In this document: positions 37,185 to 45,522 of the stretch, piece after piece
Layout: every line of letters begins with the position of its first letter
Numbering within the stretch: position 1 is the stretch's first letter
Translations under genes and position numbers: made by a program
The notes under the pieces: model-generated
Told to the model about the DNA's origin: nothing
Database searches by the model: none
Seen by the model: the letters and a program-made list of their open reading frames with translations, nothing else
Origin: Verrucomicrobiales bacterium
GTDB lineage: Bacteria > Verrucomicrobiota > Verrucomicrobiia > Verrucomicrobiales > DEV007
Length of the DNA: 64,000 nt
Direction: 5' to 3'
NCBI GenBank assembly: GCA_002698785.1
Contig: PAAG01000019.1
Span: 344,350-408,349 of the forward strand

Positions 37185-38933
37185 ATGGCCCGCTGGTTCT
37201 ACAATCGACCCTCTGACTGTTGCGACGAATCTGAAGTAAAAGTCGCTACGAAACTCCGCCGTCTGAGCAAGCGCTGGATTATCCGCTGGGGCTTTTACTA
37301 CAACGACAACAAGGGAGTGCGACGCGAGGGCGACTTCCTCCTGTTCGACCCACTGCACGGACTTCTGGTTCTGGAAGTGAAAGGATTTCGGCTCCGGGGA
37401 TTCGCTCCTACAGGGAAATGGGAAGGAGATCCCGACAAGGACAAGGACCATCCCCTTTACCAACTCGATCAGGAGTTTGCGGCCGTGCTGAAAGAACTCG
37501 AAGAGACGGAGCCCGGCTGGCGTCCCGTCGCAAGGGCTCTCTGCCTGCCCAACGAAGTCATCCCGGAAGGACAGAAGAGCTACCAGGGAATCCCCCGCGA
37601 ATTGATCGTCGACGGTCGTGATCTCGAGCGGATCGATTCGATCTTCGGGCGCTTCTTCGACGGCGAGCATCCTCGCAACATCCAGCAACACCGCGACGTC
37701 TTTCTACGAGCCTACGGAAAAGGCAGCGGACCGGAAGACCTGAAACAGTTCATCGACCACAACGAGGTCATTTTCCGCAAGCAACTGACCCGGCAGTATC
37801 AGCTCCTCGACATCCTCGAAGACAACCGCCAGCTGTTCGTCGAAGGCGGCGCGGGCACCGGCAAAACCTGGAATGCAGTGGAGAAAGCGGCTCGACTCGC
37901 AGAAGCAGGTGATGGAAGCGACGTACTTTTGCTTTGCTACAACATCGCCCTCGGCCGATTCCTCCGTGATCTCGTGAAGCGCCGCACCCTCCAACAAGGC
38001 TCCATCACGGTTTTTCAATGGGAGGAACTGGCCGATCACATTCTGCAATCCTGTGGGATGGAGAACGAGGCACCGGCACCGGATGCCAGCTACGAAGAGA
38101 AACTGCAATACTTCGAGCAAGAGTTACCTGGTCTCCTTCTCGAATGCGTCCGGGACAAAGAGTTTGCGGATCGCCTCCCCCGCTTCGATGCCCTCGTCGT
38201 CGATGAAGCCCAGGATCACGACACTGCCTTTCCGGATGCGCTGAACGACAGTGGCCCCCACACGGAGTGTGGATGGTGGTCGATCTACTTCGCCCTCCTC
38301 AGGGAAGGAATAGGAGCACCGATCACTCTGTTCTATGATACTTCCCAACGCCCCCCGTTTCGCGGCCAGGGTGGCTTCGATGCCTGGCTCGTTGCCTCGG
38401 AACTTTCCCAGCCTGCCTTCGCCAAGTTACCTCACGCCTTACGCTACACGCAGCCAATCTACGATTTCCTTCAGACCCTCAGTGCACCGGGAACCGAACG
38501 ACTCATCGCACAGTTCTGCGAGCCAGATGACCTCCCCGAAGGTCCGGAGATCGTGGCGACAACGGTCGACTCCCCCACCCCGGATACGATGCGAGCCGCT
38601 GTGGAATCCATCATCGCCAACTGGGTAGAGGACGGTTACTGCAAAGCGGAAGAGATCCTTCTCCTTCACGCGAGGACTCACCTCAAGAACAGCGTTCTCG
38701 GTCCCTGCGACTCCCTGGCCGGGATGCCGCTCCGCGAGTTTGGAGAGAAACAGGACGAAACCGGAAAGTGCATCCGCCATCTTTCGATCAACCGAGCCAA
38801 AGGCCTCGACGCTCTCGGAGTCATCCTGATCGGGGTGAGGCCTTTCCAGGAGATTCAAGTCGTGGACCACCAATACACCTACTTCATGGGCGCGAGCCGG
38901 GCGAAGCAACTGCTAGGAATTGTGCACAGCTAA
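37185..38933 (+). CDS. NERD-domain SF1 helicase/ATPase
   Basis: N-terminal EGDFLLFDPLHGLLVLEVKGF (NERD); FVEGGAGTGKTWNAVEKA, ALVVDEAQDHDTAF, LSINRAKGLDALGVILIGV, YFMGASRAKQLLGI. Confidence 0.8.
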   Translation: MARWFYNRPSDCCDESEVKVATKLRRLSKRWIIRWGFYYNDNKGVRREGDFLLFDPLHGLLVLEVKGFRLRGFAPTGKWEGDPDKDKDHPLYQLDQEFAAVLKELEETEPGWRPVARALCLPNEVIPEGQKSYQGIPRELIVDGRDLERIDSIFGRFFDGEHPRNIQQHRDVFLRAYGKGSGPEDLKQFIDHNEVIFRKQLTRQYQLLDILEDNRQLFVEGGAGTGKTWNAVEKAARLAEAGDGSDVLLLCYNIALGRFLRDLVKRRTLQQGSITVFQWEELADHILQSCGMENEAPAPDASYEEKLQYFEQELPGLLLECVRDKEFADRLPRFDALVVDEAQDHDTAFPDALNDSGPHTECGWWSIYFALLREGIGAPITLFYDTSQRPPFRGQGGFDAWLVASELSQPAFAKLPHALRYTQPIYDFLQTLSAPGTERLIAQFCEPDDLPEGPEIVATTVDSPTPDTMRAAVESIIANWVEDGYCKAEEILLLHARTHLKNSVLGPCDSLAGMPLREFGEKQDETGKCIRHLSINRAKGLDALGVILIGVRPFQEIQVVDHQYTYFMGASRAKQLLGIVHS

Positions 38934-40127
38934 CTAGCGGTCAGGCGCGTTTACCACGGCTTCCCGTCTGTCTGCGATCGCTTGCTCCGGAAATCCACCT
39001 CGGAGAGGATCCAATCGCTCCGCCACCCGTCTAGCCCAGTCGATCCAATCTTGCTGCTCCTGTAAATCAATTTGCAAACGTTTGAGTTCCTCTTCACAAG
39101 CCTCGACAAATTCACCAATCTGCCTGGCTCGCGCCCACTTCTCGGATGCTTCTAGAAAGGATTCCACCCTGCGTTGCTCCTCTTCCTCCCGCCTACGGGC
39201 TTCCTGACGTCGCTCCCATTCAATCTCCCACTGACGCTGCTCCTCTCGCATTGCAGCAAGCCTTCTCTCCTCCTCTTCGAGAAAACTTCTTCGCGCCTCC
39301 ACATATTCAAGTGCAGCTTGAAGTATCCGACCGCCCTTTTTCTCAACGGGCGCATTCTGCCCATCTCGATACCGGCGATGAAAGGTCTGGCTCTCCGCAA
39401 TCCGCTTCCCTGCGAGGTAGACGGTCAGCTTTCCCATGGGGCGCGTCTCGATCCGCTTTTTCCAGGTCCACTTTGGCTGGAGCAGCTCATCTTCGGTTGG
39501 CTCGAGCTCGAACTCCTTTACATCCTCAAAGATGGAAATTTCGATCTCTTCTTTACCGGCTTTCAACAAGGTAGTCGATCCGTCGTCCGATGCTCGAATC
39601 TCGACACTGTGCCCTTCCCCTTCCCAGGCTCGGAAGACAGCATCCAGCAAACGCAGACTCCGATCCAAGTGATCGCGGCAGACGGATACAGCGACACAGC
39701 GCTTCGCCTTCGTGGAAAGAATACCGTCCTTTCCCTCCTTTGCTTTCTCGTATCGCTTCCATGAAGCGGCGACAAGCGGGTGGGACTCTGTTTCCGTGAG
39801 AGTGTCAGCAATTTCCAATGTCGGAGCGGGTGGACCTGCACTGCGTTCGCCGCGTTTCCATCCCCGGGCCGGACGACCCGACGGATGAAATTCGATCTCC
39901 AACTGTGTGTTTTCCTTTGGCTCCGAAAGTGGGGTTTGCCGAACCTTTGCTCCTGTCTCCTTTCTCCGCCAGTAACCCCGTGGTGGGCGCGGGATATCCA
40001 TCCGCTTGCACGCCTTCGCTAGTCCGACATCGGAGAGTCCGTATTTTTCCGAGAGCCGGTGAATCGGTGTTTTCCAGACTTCCTTATAGAGTTGTTTGCG
40101 AGTGAGCTTTACCGAGGACGAACTCAT
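38934..40127 (-). CDS. Conserved hypothetical protein: N-terminal HTH-like segment plus C-terminal coiled coil
   Basis: VKLTRKQLYKEVWKTPIHRLSEKYGLSDVGLAKACKRMDIPRPPRGYWRRKETG; Arg/Glu-rich coiled coil EEEERRLAAMREEQRQWEIEWERRQEARRREEEEQRR. Confidence 0.65.
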   Translation of the reverse strand: MSSSSVKLTRKQLYKEVWKTPIHRLSEKYGLSDVGLAKACKRMDIPRPPRGYWRRKETGAKVRQTPLSEPKENTQLEIEFHPSGRPARGWKRGERSAGPPAPTLEIADTLTETESHPLVAASWKRYEKAKEGKDGILSTKAKRCVAVSVCRDHLDRSLRLLDAVFRAWEGEGHSVEIRASDDGSTTLLKAGKEEIEISIFEDVKEFELEPTEDELLQPKWTWKKRIETRPMGKLTVYLAGKRIAESQTFHRRYRDGQNAPVEKKGGRILQAALEYVEARRSFLEEEERRLAAMREEQRQWEIEWERRQEARRREEEEQRRVESFLEASEKWARARQIGEFVEACEEELKRLQIDLQEQQDWIDWARRVAERLDPLRGGFPEQAIADRREAVVNAPDR

Positions 40128-40144
40128 GCGGATGATAGTAACCG

Positions 40145-41305
40145 ATGGGCGAAGCAGAAATCCAGAGGAACGATTCAGAACACAAGGAAGGTAAATCGTC
40201 CTTCGATCATCTCGTCGATCTCTGCGAGCGTGGGATGCTCTACGAAGCAGAGGAATGGCTGACGACCGGTCACGTTGCGACCCGACCGGAAGGCTCCGAT
40301 GATTGTCCCCTTCGCACCGCGACACGAATGGGATTTCACAGCCTTGTGAAACTCCTTCTGGACTACGGGTGCACCGGCGATCAGAAACTGGATTCATTGG
40401 CAGTCGCGGCTTACGCCGGCAACCTCGATATCTGCAAGCTGCTGGTCGAAGCCAATGCCCCAGTTGGCGAACTCTACCATGAACATTTGGACGATGTGAT
40501 TCGTCGCCCGTTGATCGAATATCTTTTGGACCATGGTCTCGATCTGACCCAACGCAATGGGCTTGCCCATCTCTTCGTCAACTGTCGGGTCAAACCGCTG
40601 TTGGGAATCTTCCTCCGCTACCGTGACCAATTCCCCGAGTGGGAAAATCAAGCGGCCATGGCCCTGTGCGAATTCGTTCATCGACGAGATAAGAAATGGG
40701 TCTCGCTCATGATCTGGGCTGGCGCGGATCCCTTTCTCCCCGTTCCCGACCTGTCGGAAATTACCGACGAGTCCGAGGAGGACATATGGAAGCATACAGC
40801 TGCAGAACTGGCCGCCTGGTTGGAAGATCCGGATCTTCTGAAACTATTGAGAATCAATCCGACTGCGGAGCAGGCGACGAGATTACTCTTCTCTGCCTGG
40901 AGCCGCCCCACCCGTTCCCTCGTTGAGCCTCTGATCGCAGCCGGAGCAGACGTGAACGGATACTCGGAAGAGGAGGGTTCCTTGCTCCACAAAGCGCTGC
41001 ACTCCTTCGCTGTGCGAGGTGACTATTGGCGACCGAGAACATCCCCGGAGGAGGAGGTCGAGCTGATTTCCATGCTGATCCGAAAAGGAGCAAAGTGGCG
41101 ATTACCTAAACGCATCCGGGAGGCAGACTGGCTTCGACGGAGGATGTATGCACAGGATGGGCCGTTCGTGGTTGAGGTGATTCGGCTGCTCCATGCGGGC
41201 GAGTGCTGTGAAACCGCTTTTCTGAAGGATTTCGTGAACAAGCCCAAGATGCGGGATTGGATCCGAACCTTTGATCCCAAGCTCTATGGAGAGTTGGATC
41301 TCTAG
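40145..41305 (+). CDS. Ankyrin-repeat-like protein
   Basis: LRTATRMGFHSLVKLLLDYGCTGDQKLDSLAVAAYAGNLDICKLLVEANAPV...VEPLIAAGADVNGYSEEEGSLLHKAL. Confidence 0.65.
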   Translation: MGEAEIQRNDSEHKEGKSSFDHLVDLCERGMLYEAEEWLTTGHVATRPEGSDDCPLRTATRMGFHSLVKLLLDYGCTGDQKLDSLAVAAYAGNLDICKLLVEANAPVGELYHEHLDDVIRRPLIEYLLDHGLDLTQRNGLAHLFVNCRVKPLLGIFLRYRDQFPEWENQAAMALCEFVHRRDKKWVSLMIWAGADPFLPVPDLSEITDESEEDIWKHTAAELAAWLEDPDLLKLLRINPTAEQATRLLFSAWSRPTRSLVEPLIAAGADVNGYSEEEGSLLHKALHSFAVRGDYWRPRTSPEEEVELISMLIRKGAKWRLPKRIREADWLRRRMYAQDGPFVVEVIRLLHAGECCETAFLKDFVNKPKMRDWIRTFDPKLYGELDL

Positions 41306-42507
41306 GCTCCCTCTCCGTCCTGTTCTTCCTGATCTTCAGAACCCTTGCCAGTCACCTCTGCAGAAAAGACGTCCGGCATTAGATCCGTAGCGCGACGCAT
41401 TGCGTCCAGTTCGATGTGCGTATAGTTCTGGCTAACTGCCTTTGAGTCGTGCCCGATGAACTCCTGCACAATGGCGGGACTGACTCCGGCATTCTTCATG
41501 ATCGAAGTCGCTGAATGACGCAAGGAGTGAAACGACAGCTCGTTGTTTTCCCTCTTCGCGCTCCGCCCTTGCTTGTTCGCCTGCTTGTTCTTGCGGGCCT
41601 TCGCCAATCCGGCTGCCACCATGATCTCGAAAAACTGTGCCGAAAGCATCGAGGCCCGTCCCTTCGTCTCGATGACCAAAGCGCACTCCGGGAAAAGGTA
41701 GGCTTTCGGATCGTCACCCGCCTTGATCTCGCCGAGGTAGTCAATGACCGGCTGGGCGAGCGGAATAATCTGCCGGCGTCCAACCTTCTGAGTGGAAAAA
41801 CGCAATTCCCCTCGCTCAAGATCGACGTTCTGCCAAGTCAGGGTGGCGATGTCACCAAGACGCTGGCCAGTGTAGAGTCCAAAAATTATCATTCCCTTCC
41901 ATTCTCCGTGAGCGGCCTCGAACAACCGCTTCAACTCCTCAAGATTGAACGCCCGCCGTTCAAATGTACTCCGCTTGGTTTTGATCGTGGCAACGCGATC
42001 AGCCGGATTCTCCGATATCAGCTCATCCTGCCAAGCAGCTTTGAAAGCGGACCTCAGGATCTTTAGTTTCTTGTTAGCCGTGTTCGCCGTGACCTTCTTG
42101 GCGATCGAGTCACGGAAGCCGGCCACATCTGAAGTGCTCACGTAGAGCAGTTCCTCATTCTGTCGCGGACCGAAGTATTCTTTAAAGTCAGCGACTACCG
42201 CCTTGTAGGCCACCAACGATGACGGCGACAATTCCACCGCCTTACGCTCGATCCAAGAGTCGAGAAACTCAGCAACAGACTGCGAGGGCAGATCCCGTCC
42301 TGTCACCCGCTCATAGACATCCTGAATCACCTTTCGCGCCTGGGTCTCCGTAATCCGCTCCCGGGCTGCACGCTCATAGTCGTTGGCTGTTTTCTGCGCT
42401 TCGGTTCGTTTCGTTTCCTTCGTGCTCCGCTGAACGCGAGTGCCATCTGGAAGCTGAAAACAGGCATACCAGTATTTGCTGTTCGGTTTCTTTCGGATCG
42501 ATGCCAT
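41302..42507 (-). CDS. Tyrosine recombinase / site-specific integrase
   Basis: SAM-like core-binding domain; GLYTGQRLGDIATLTWQNVDL, FHSLRHSATSIMKNAGVSPAIVQEFIGHDSKAVSQNYTHIE. Confidence 0.9.
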   Translation of the reverse strand: MASIRKKPNSKYWYACFQLPDGTRVQRSTKETKRTEAQKTANDYERAARERITETQARKVIQDVYERVTGRDLPSQSVAEFLDSWIERKAVELSPSSLVAYKAVVADFKEYFGPRQNEELLYVSTSDVAGFRDSIAKKVTANTANKKLKILRSAFKAAWQDELISENPADRVATIKTKRSTFERRAFNLEELKRLFEAAHGEWKGMIIFGLYTGQRLGDIATLTWQNVDLERGELRFSTQKVGRRQIIPLAQPVIDYLGEIKAGDDPKAYLFPECALVIETKGRASMLSAQFFEIMVAAGLAKARKNKQANKQGRSAKRENNELSFHSLRHSATSIMKNAGVSPAIVQEFIGHDSKAVSQNYTHIELDAMRRATDLMPDVFSAEVTGKGSEDQEEQDGEGA

Positions 42508-42576
42508 AGGTGACAACCAGGGTGACAACATCTGAGCATATTTGAGGGGATCCAGCAATGCATAACTCGTTGAAGA

Positions 42577-44310
42577 TCAATCCAAGAATGTCCGAGGAAA
42601 TCGCCTAGCCAAAACACGGGTTCGAGTCCCGTACGGGTCGCCATTTCGATGCAAATACGAACTTTTCAGACCGTTTTCATAAGTTCCTGAAAACAAGTCT
42701 TCTGCGAAGAATTCGATTTTAATCTGGAAAGCAGAAGTTCGCATTTTCATCGCATACGACCCGAACTCAGCATTCAATTGCTCCTTACCCGGGTCGATCC
42801 GGCGGACGCTGATTTTCTTCACTACGAGATTGATCAGCGCCATCTGCTCATCCGGAGAGCGGGTATCGAAGACCTGCTCGAACCTAAGGAGAGCATCAGC
42901 GATGATCTTCTTGTCAGTTACCACGCGATCGTGAAAGTCGACTTCAATCCTCAGTTTCTCCCGCTCCGCCTCAATCTCATGCTTTTCCTTCGCGATCTCA
43001 TCAGCCTCGGCTAGGAGTTCTGCACTGACGTGGTCCGCCCCTTCTTTCTTTGCCAACTCGAGACAAGTTTTCAGCTTTTCAGACACATCACGGTGGCGCT
43101 TGTCCAACCCGCGGATTTTGGACTTCAGAGAACGAACGGATTTTCCCTTCGACTCATTCGATGATGCCATCGCTGCATCGATCACATCTGGATGTCTTCC
43201 CATCTCTCCGATGATTCCGACGATGAACTCTTCAACCTGCCGAGCAGGAAGATTGCGGAGTTTACATGCTGCAGCCTTGCCGGCTTTGTTCACGTCGTTG
43301 CAAACGTAATAAAGATAGGGATTGCCATCCTTATCCTTCTTTCCGCTCGGCTTCGGAGTGAGAAGATGCCCGCAATGTCCGCAGCGGAGAATCCCTTTCA
43401 GAATTTGTTCATGCTTGTTTGCTCGGAGCTTTGATGGCTTTTGAACCGGTCCATCCTTTTTCGCTAAGGCTTTGTTTGCTGATTCCCACAAACGAGTTGA
43501 GACGATCCCCTTGTGCTCGCCATCATATTCATTGCCCTCATGGAAGATTACTCCTTTGTAGAGCGGGTTGGTCACGATCCTCGTCACCCGGTCTCCAATA
43601 TAGCGCTTCCCTCCGACAATCTTCTCACCGCCATCTTTGGTGTGCCGGACTCGTGCCATTGTTGTGATGCCCTCGGCATTGAGAATCTTTGCGACCTCCG
43701 TGGGACTTCCCAGCTTCTCCGTCAGTTGAAAAACCCGCTTGATAGTCGAAGCATGATCAGGATCAATTTCGAGGCGTTTTGACACCGAGTTGTTAGTGTA
43801 GCCTTCAGGGACGGGGCCACCGTTCCACTTTCCTTTCTTCGCCCTCTCCAACATCTTGTGCGAAACGCGCTCGGCCGTCAGCTCTCGTTCAAATTGACCA
43901 AAACTGAGGAGCATGTTCAGCATGAGTTTTCCTGCCGGGGTCGAGGTGTCGAACTGCTGGGTGGCCGATACGAAATCAACTCCCTTCTTCTCCAATCGCT
44001 GCCACAGTTGGTAAAAATCTCCAATGTTTCGGGTGATGCGATCAATCTTGTAGGTGACGACCACATCAACGTTTCCGGCCTCAATCTCCAGCATCAGGGC
44101 CTGCATGCCAGGGCGAGCCATGTCTTTTCCAGAGTATCCTGGATCCTCAAAATAATGGGTTTCTACCCAACCCTCAGCACCGTGCAAAGCAATCGCATGG
44201 CCACACATGTCCCGCTGGCTCTTGAGCGAGTTGTAATCGCCTTTTGCCTGATCGTCGGTTGAGACGCGAGTGTAAACCGCGCAGCGGATGATCATCCCTT
44301 TCTCGTTCAT
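42577..44310 (-). CDS. Large serine recombinase (resolvase, recombinase and zinc-ribbon domains)
   Basis: AVYTRVSTDDQAKGDYNSLKSQRDMC, YKIDRITRNIGDFYQLW, LKGILRCGHCGHLLTPKPSGKKDKDGNPYLYYVC; the C-terminal GDPYGTRTRVLA reads through the tRNA scar. Confidence 0.9.
   Translation of the reverse strand: MNEKGMIIRCAVYTRVSTDDQAKGDYNSLKSQRDMCGHAIALHGAEGWVETHYFEDPGYSGKDMARPGMQALMLEIEAGNVDVVVTYKIDRITRNIGDFYQLWQRLEKKGVDFVSATQQFDTSTPAGKLMLNMLLSFGQFERELTAERVSHKMLERAKKGKWNGGPVPEGYTNNSVSKRLEIDPDHASTIKRVFQLTEKLGSPTEVAKILNAEGITTMARVRHTKDGGEKIVGGKRYIGDRVTRIVTNPLYKGVIFHEGNEYDGEHKGIVSTRLWESANKALAKKDGPVQKPSKLRANKHEQILKGILRCGHCGHLLTPKPSGKKDKDGNPYLYYVCNDVNKAGKAAACKLRNLPARQVEEFIVGIIGEMGRHPDVIDAAMASSNESKGKSVRSLKSKIRGLDKRHRDVSEKLKTCLELAKKEGADHVSAELLAEADEIAKEKHEIEAEREKLRIEVDFHDRVVTDKKIIADALLRFEQVFDTRSPDEQMALINLVVKKISVRRIDPGKEQLNAEFGSYAMKMRTSAFQIKIEFFAEDLFSGTYENGLKSSYLHRNGDPYGTRTRVLARRFPRTFLD
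42616..42643 (+). tRNA. tRNA 3'-end fragment (T-arm and acceptor strand), probable attachment-site scar, not a complete tRNA
   Basis: ACGGG-TTCGAGT-CCCGT T-arm followed by ACGGGTCGCCA; no matching 5' half upstream. Confidence 0.6.
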
Positions 44311-44360
44311 TGTGAAAATAGTTCGTAATACAGTTTTCCACTCACTTCAATATTGCGAAC

Positions 44361-44867
44361 TCAGTAATTTGAGCGATTTGTCGCACTACGACCAGCCGGA
44401 GTGAGGTAATACTTCAGTGCTGAAGTCTTGCCCTCGCCACGGAGAAACCCCTTCTGTTGGAGCGAATTGGTTCTTCTTGCGACAGAAGCTCGAGAGAGTT
44501 TGAGGTGATCTCCAAGGTCCGCAGGAGAAACTGATCCGAACATGCTTACCAATCCAAGGATCTTGGATTCGTCTGGAGTGAGTTTGACAGTCTTCCGAAC
44601 TTCCTGTTCAGCGACGACTTCCCGTTCTCTTTCTTCCTTAGCCAAAAGACAGGCAACTCCTCGCGCAAGAATATCCCCGATCTGCTTCAGCCTTGCCTCG
44701 TAGTCAGGATCTCGTTTTTTCTGGCGCAGATACCTATCGGCTTCCGAGAGTTCGGCGATGGCGTCACCGCCGAAATCGACCCAATTGCCTCCAATCGAAA
44801 TCGGCTTTTCTAACCTGATCGTCGTAGTCGAGACAAGCACACTGACGGTATTGTTCAGCGCAATCAT
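44361..44867 (-). CDS. Winged-helix regulator (paralogue of 49268-49705)
   Basis: RDPDYEARLKQIGDILARGVACLLAKEERER plus wHTH FGSVSPADLGDHLKLSRASVARRTNSLQQKGFLRGEGKTSALKYYLTPAG. Confidence 0.65.
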   Translation of the reverse strand: MIALNNTVSVLVSTTTIRLEKPISIGGNWVDFGGDAIAELSEADRYLRQKKRDPDYEARLKQIGDILARGVACLLAKEEREREVVAEQEVRKTVKLTPDESKILGLVSMFGSVSPADLGDHLKLSRASVARRTNSLQQKGFLRGEGKTSALKYYLTPAGRSATNRSNY

Positions 44868-45409
44868 TCCTCCGATCCCCTCCCGCCCCTTCGAACCTTT
44901 TTGCCTTTGCTTTCGAGTTTCCGTGACAGTCGATGAAGCGCTTCTTTCTCTGATCGCCCGCAAGCCGTGGCAATCTCGACGGCAAACCACTCGTCCTTGT
45001 CCGTCGTCCACATAAGGTCACAGTCCGGATGGTCGTAAATTTCCCGGATCTCGCTTACGCCACGGCTCTGCAGGGCCTTCGAAATTTCCTCCAGCAGTTG
45101 CTTCTGGATGGCATTAGGAATAAGTGGAAAGTCCTGCTTGGTCTTGTTCATGCGCGCGTCCTTGCGACCACTGGCGACGAATTCTTCAGCATCTTCGCCA
45201 GTAAGCCCGAAGGCGTTGGCCAGTTTTTCAAGTGACTTCAGGCCGGGCATCCGGCGGCCAGACTCAAATGCGGCGATACGGGTGTAGTGAACTCCGGCCC
45301 GTTGACCAAGCTCATGGAGTGTGAGCCCTGATTTGGTGTGGTCATCGTCTCGATACGACAGCCGCATGCTTTTCAGGCGGCTGCCAAAGTTCTCGGGAAG
45401 CGGTTGCAT
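44864..45409 (-). CDS. XRE-family HTH regulator
   Basis: GSRLKSMRLSYRDDDHTKSGLTLHELGQRAGVHYTRIAAFESGRRMPGLKSLEKLANAFGL. Confidence 0.8.
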   Translation of the reverse strand: MQPLPENFGSRLKSMRLSYRDDDHTKSGLTLHELGQRAGVHYTRIAAFESGRRMPGLKSLEKLANAFGLTGEDAEEFVASGRKDARMNKTKQDFPLIPNAIQKQLLEEISKALQSRGVSEIREIYDHPDCDLMWTTDKDEWFAVEIATACGRSEKEALHRLSRKLESKGKKVRRGGRGSEE

Positions 45410-45432
45410 TGTGACCAATTTATGGTCACAAT
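45408..45432. promoter_or_regulatory. Perfect 9-bp inverted repeat at the XRE start, likely autoregulatory operator
   Basis: ATTGTGACC-AATTTAT-GGTCACAAT overlaps the XRE start codon and lies between divergent genes. Confidence 0.6.
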
Positions 45433-45522
45433 ATACAAAGTGCAATACGAAATAATCCCTCCAAAAGACCGACTGAAGTTTTCAGATGAGGGAGAACACC
45501 AGAGTCAATAGAACAGAGCAGA

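Noticed and set aside
37080-37691. 203-aa minus-strand ORF
   Set aside because: Antisense to the NERD-helicase gene.
42327-42644. ORF beginning MATRTGLEPVF
   Set aside because: Arises from read-through of the tRNA scar and integrase 5' region in the wrong frame.
42590-42645. Possible complete tRNA gene
   Set aside because: Only T-arm and acceptor 3' strand are present; no D-arm, anticodon arm or 5' acceptor.
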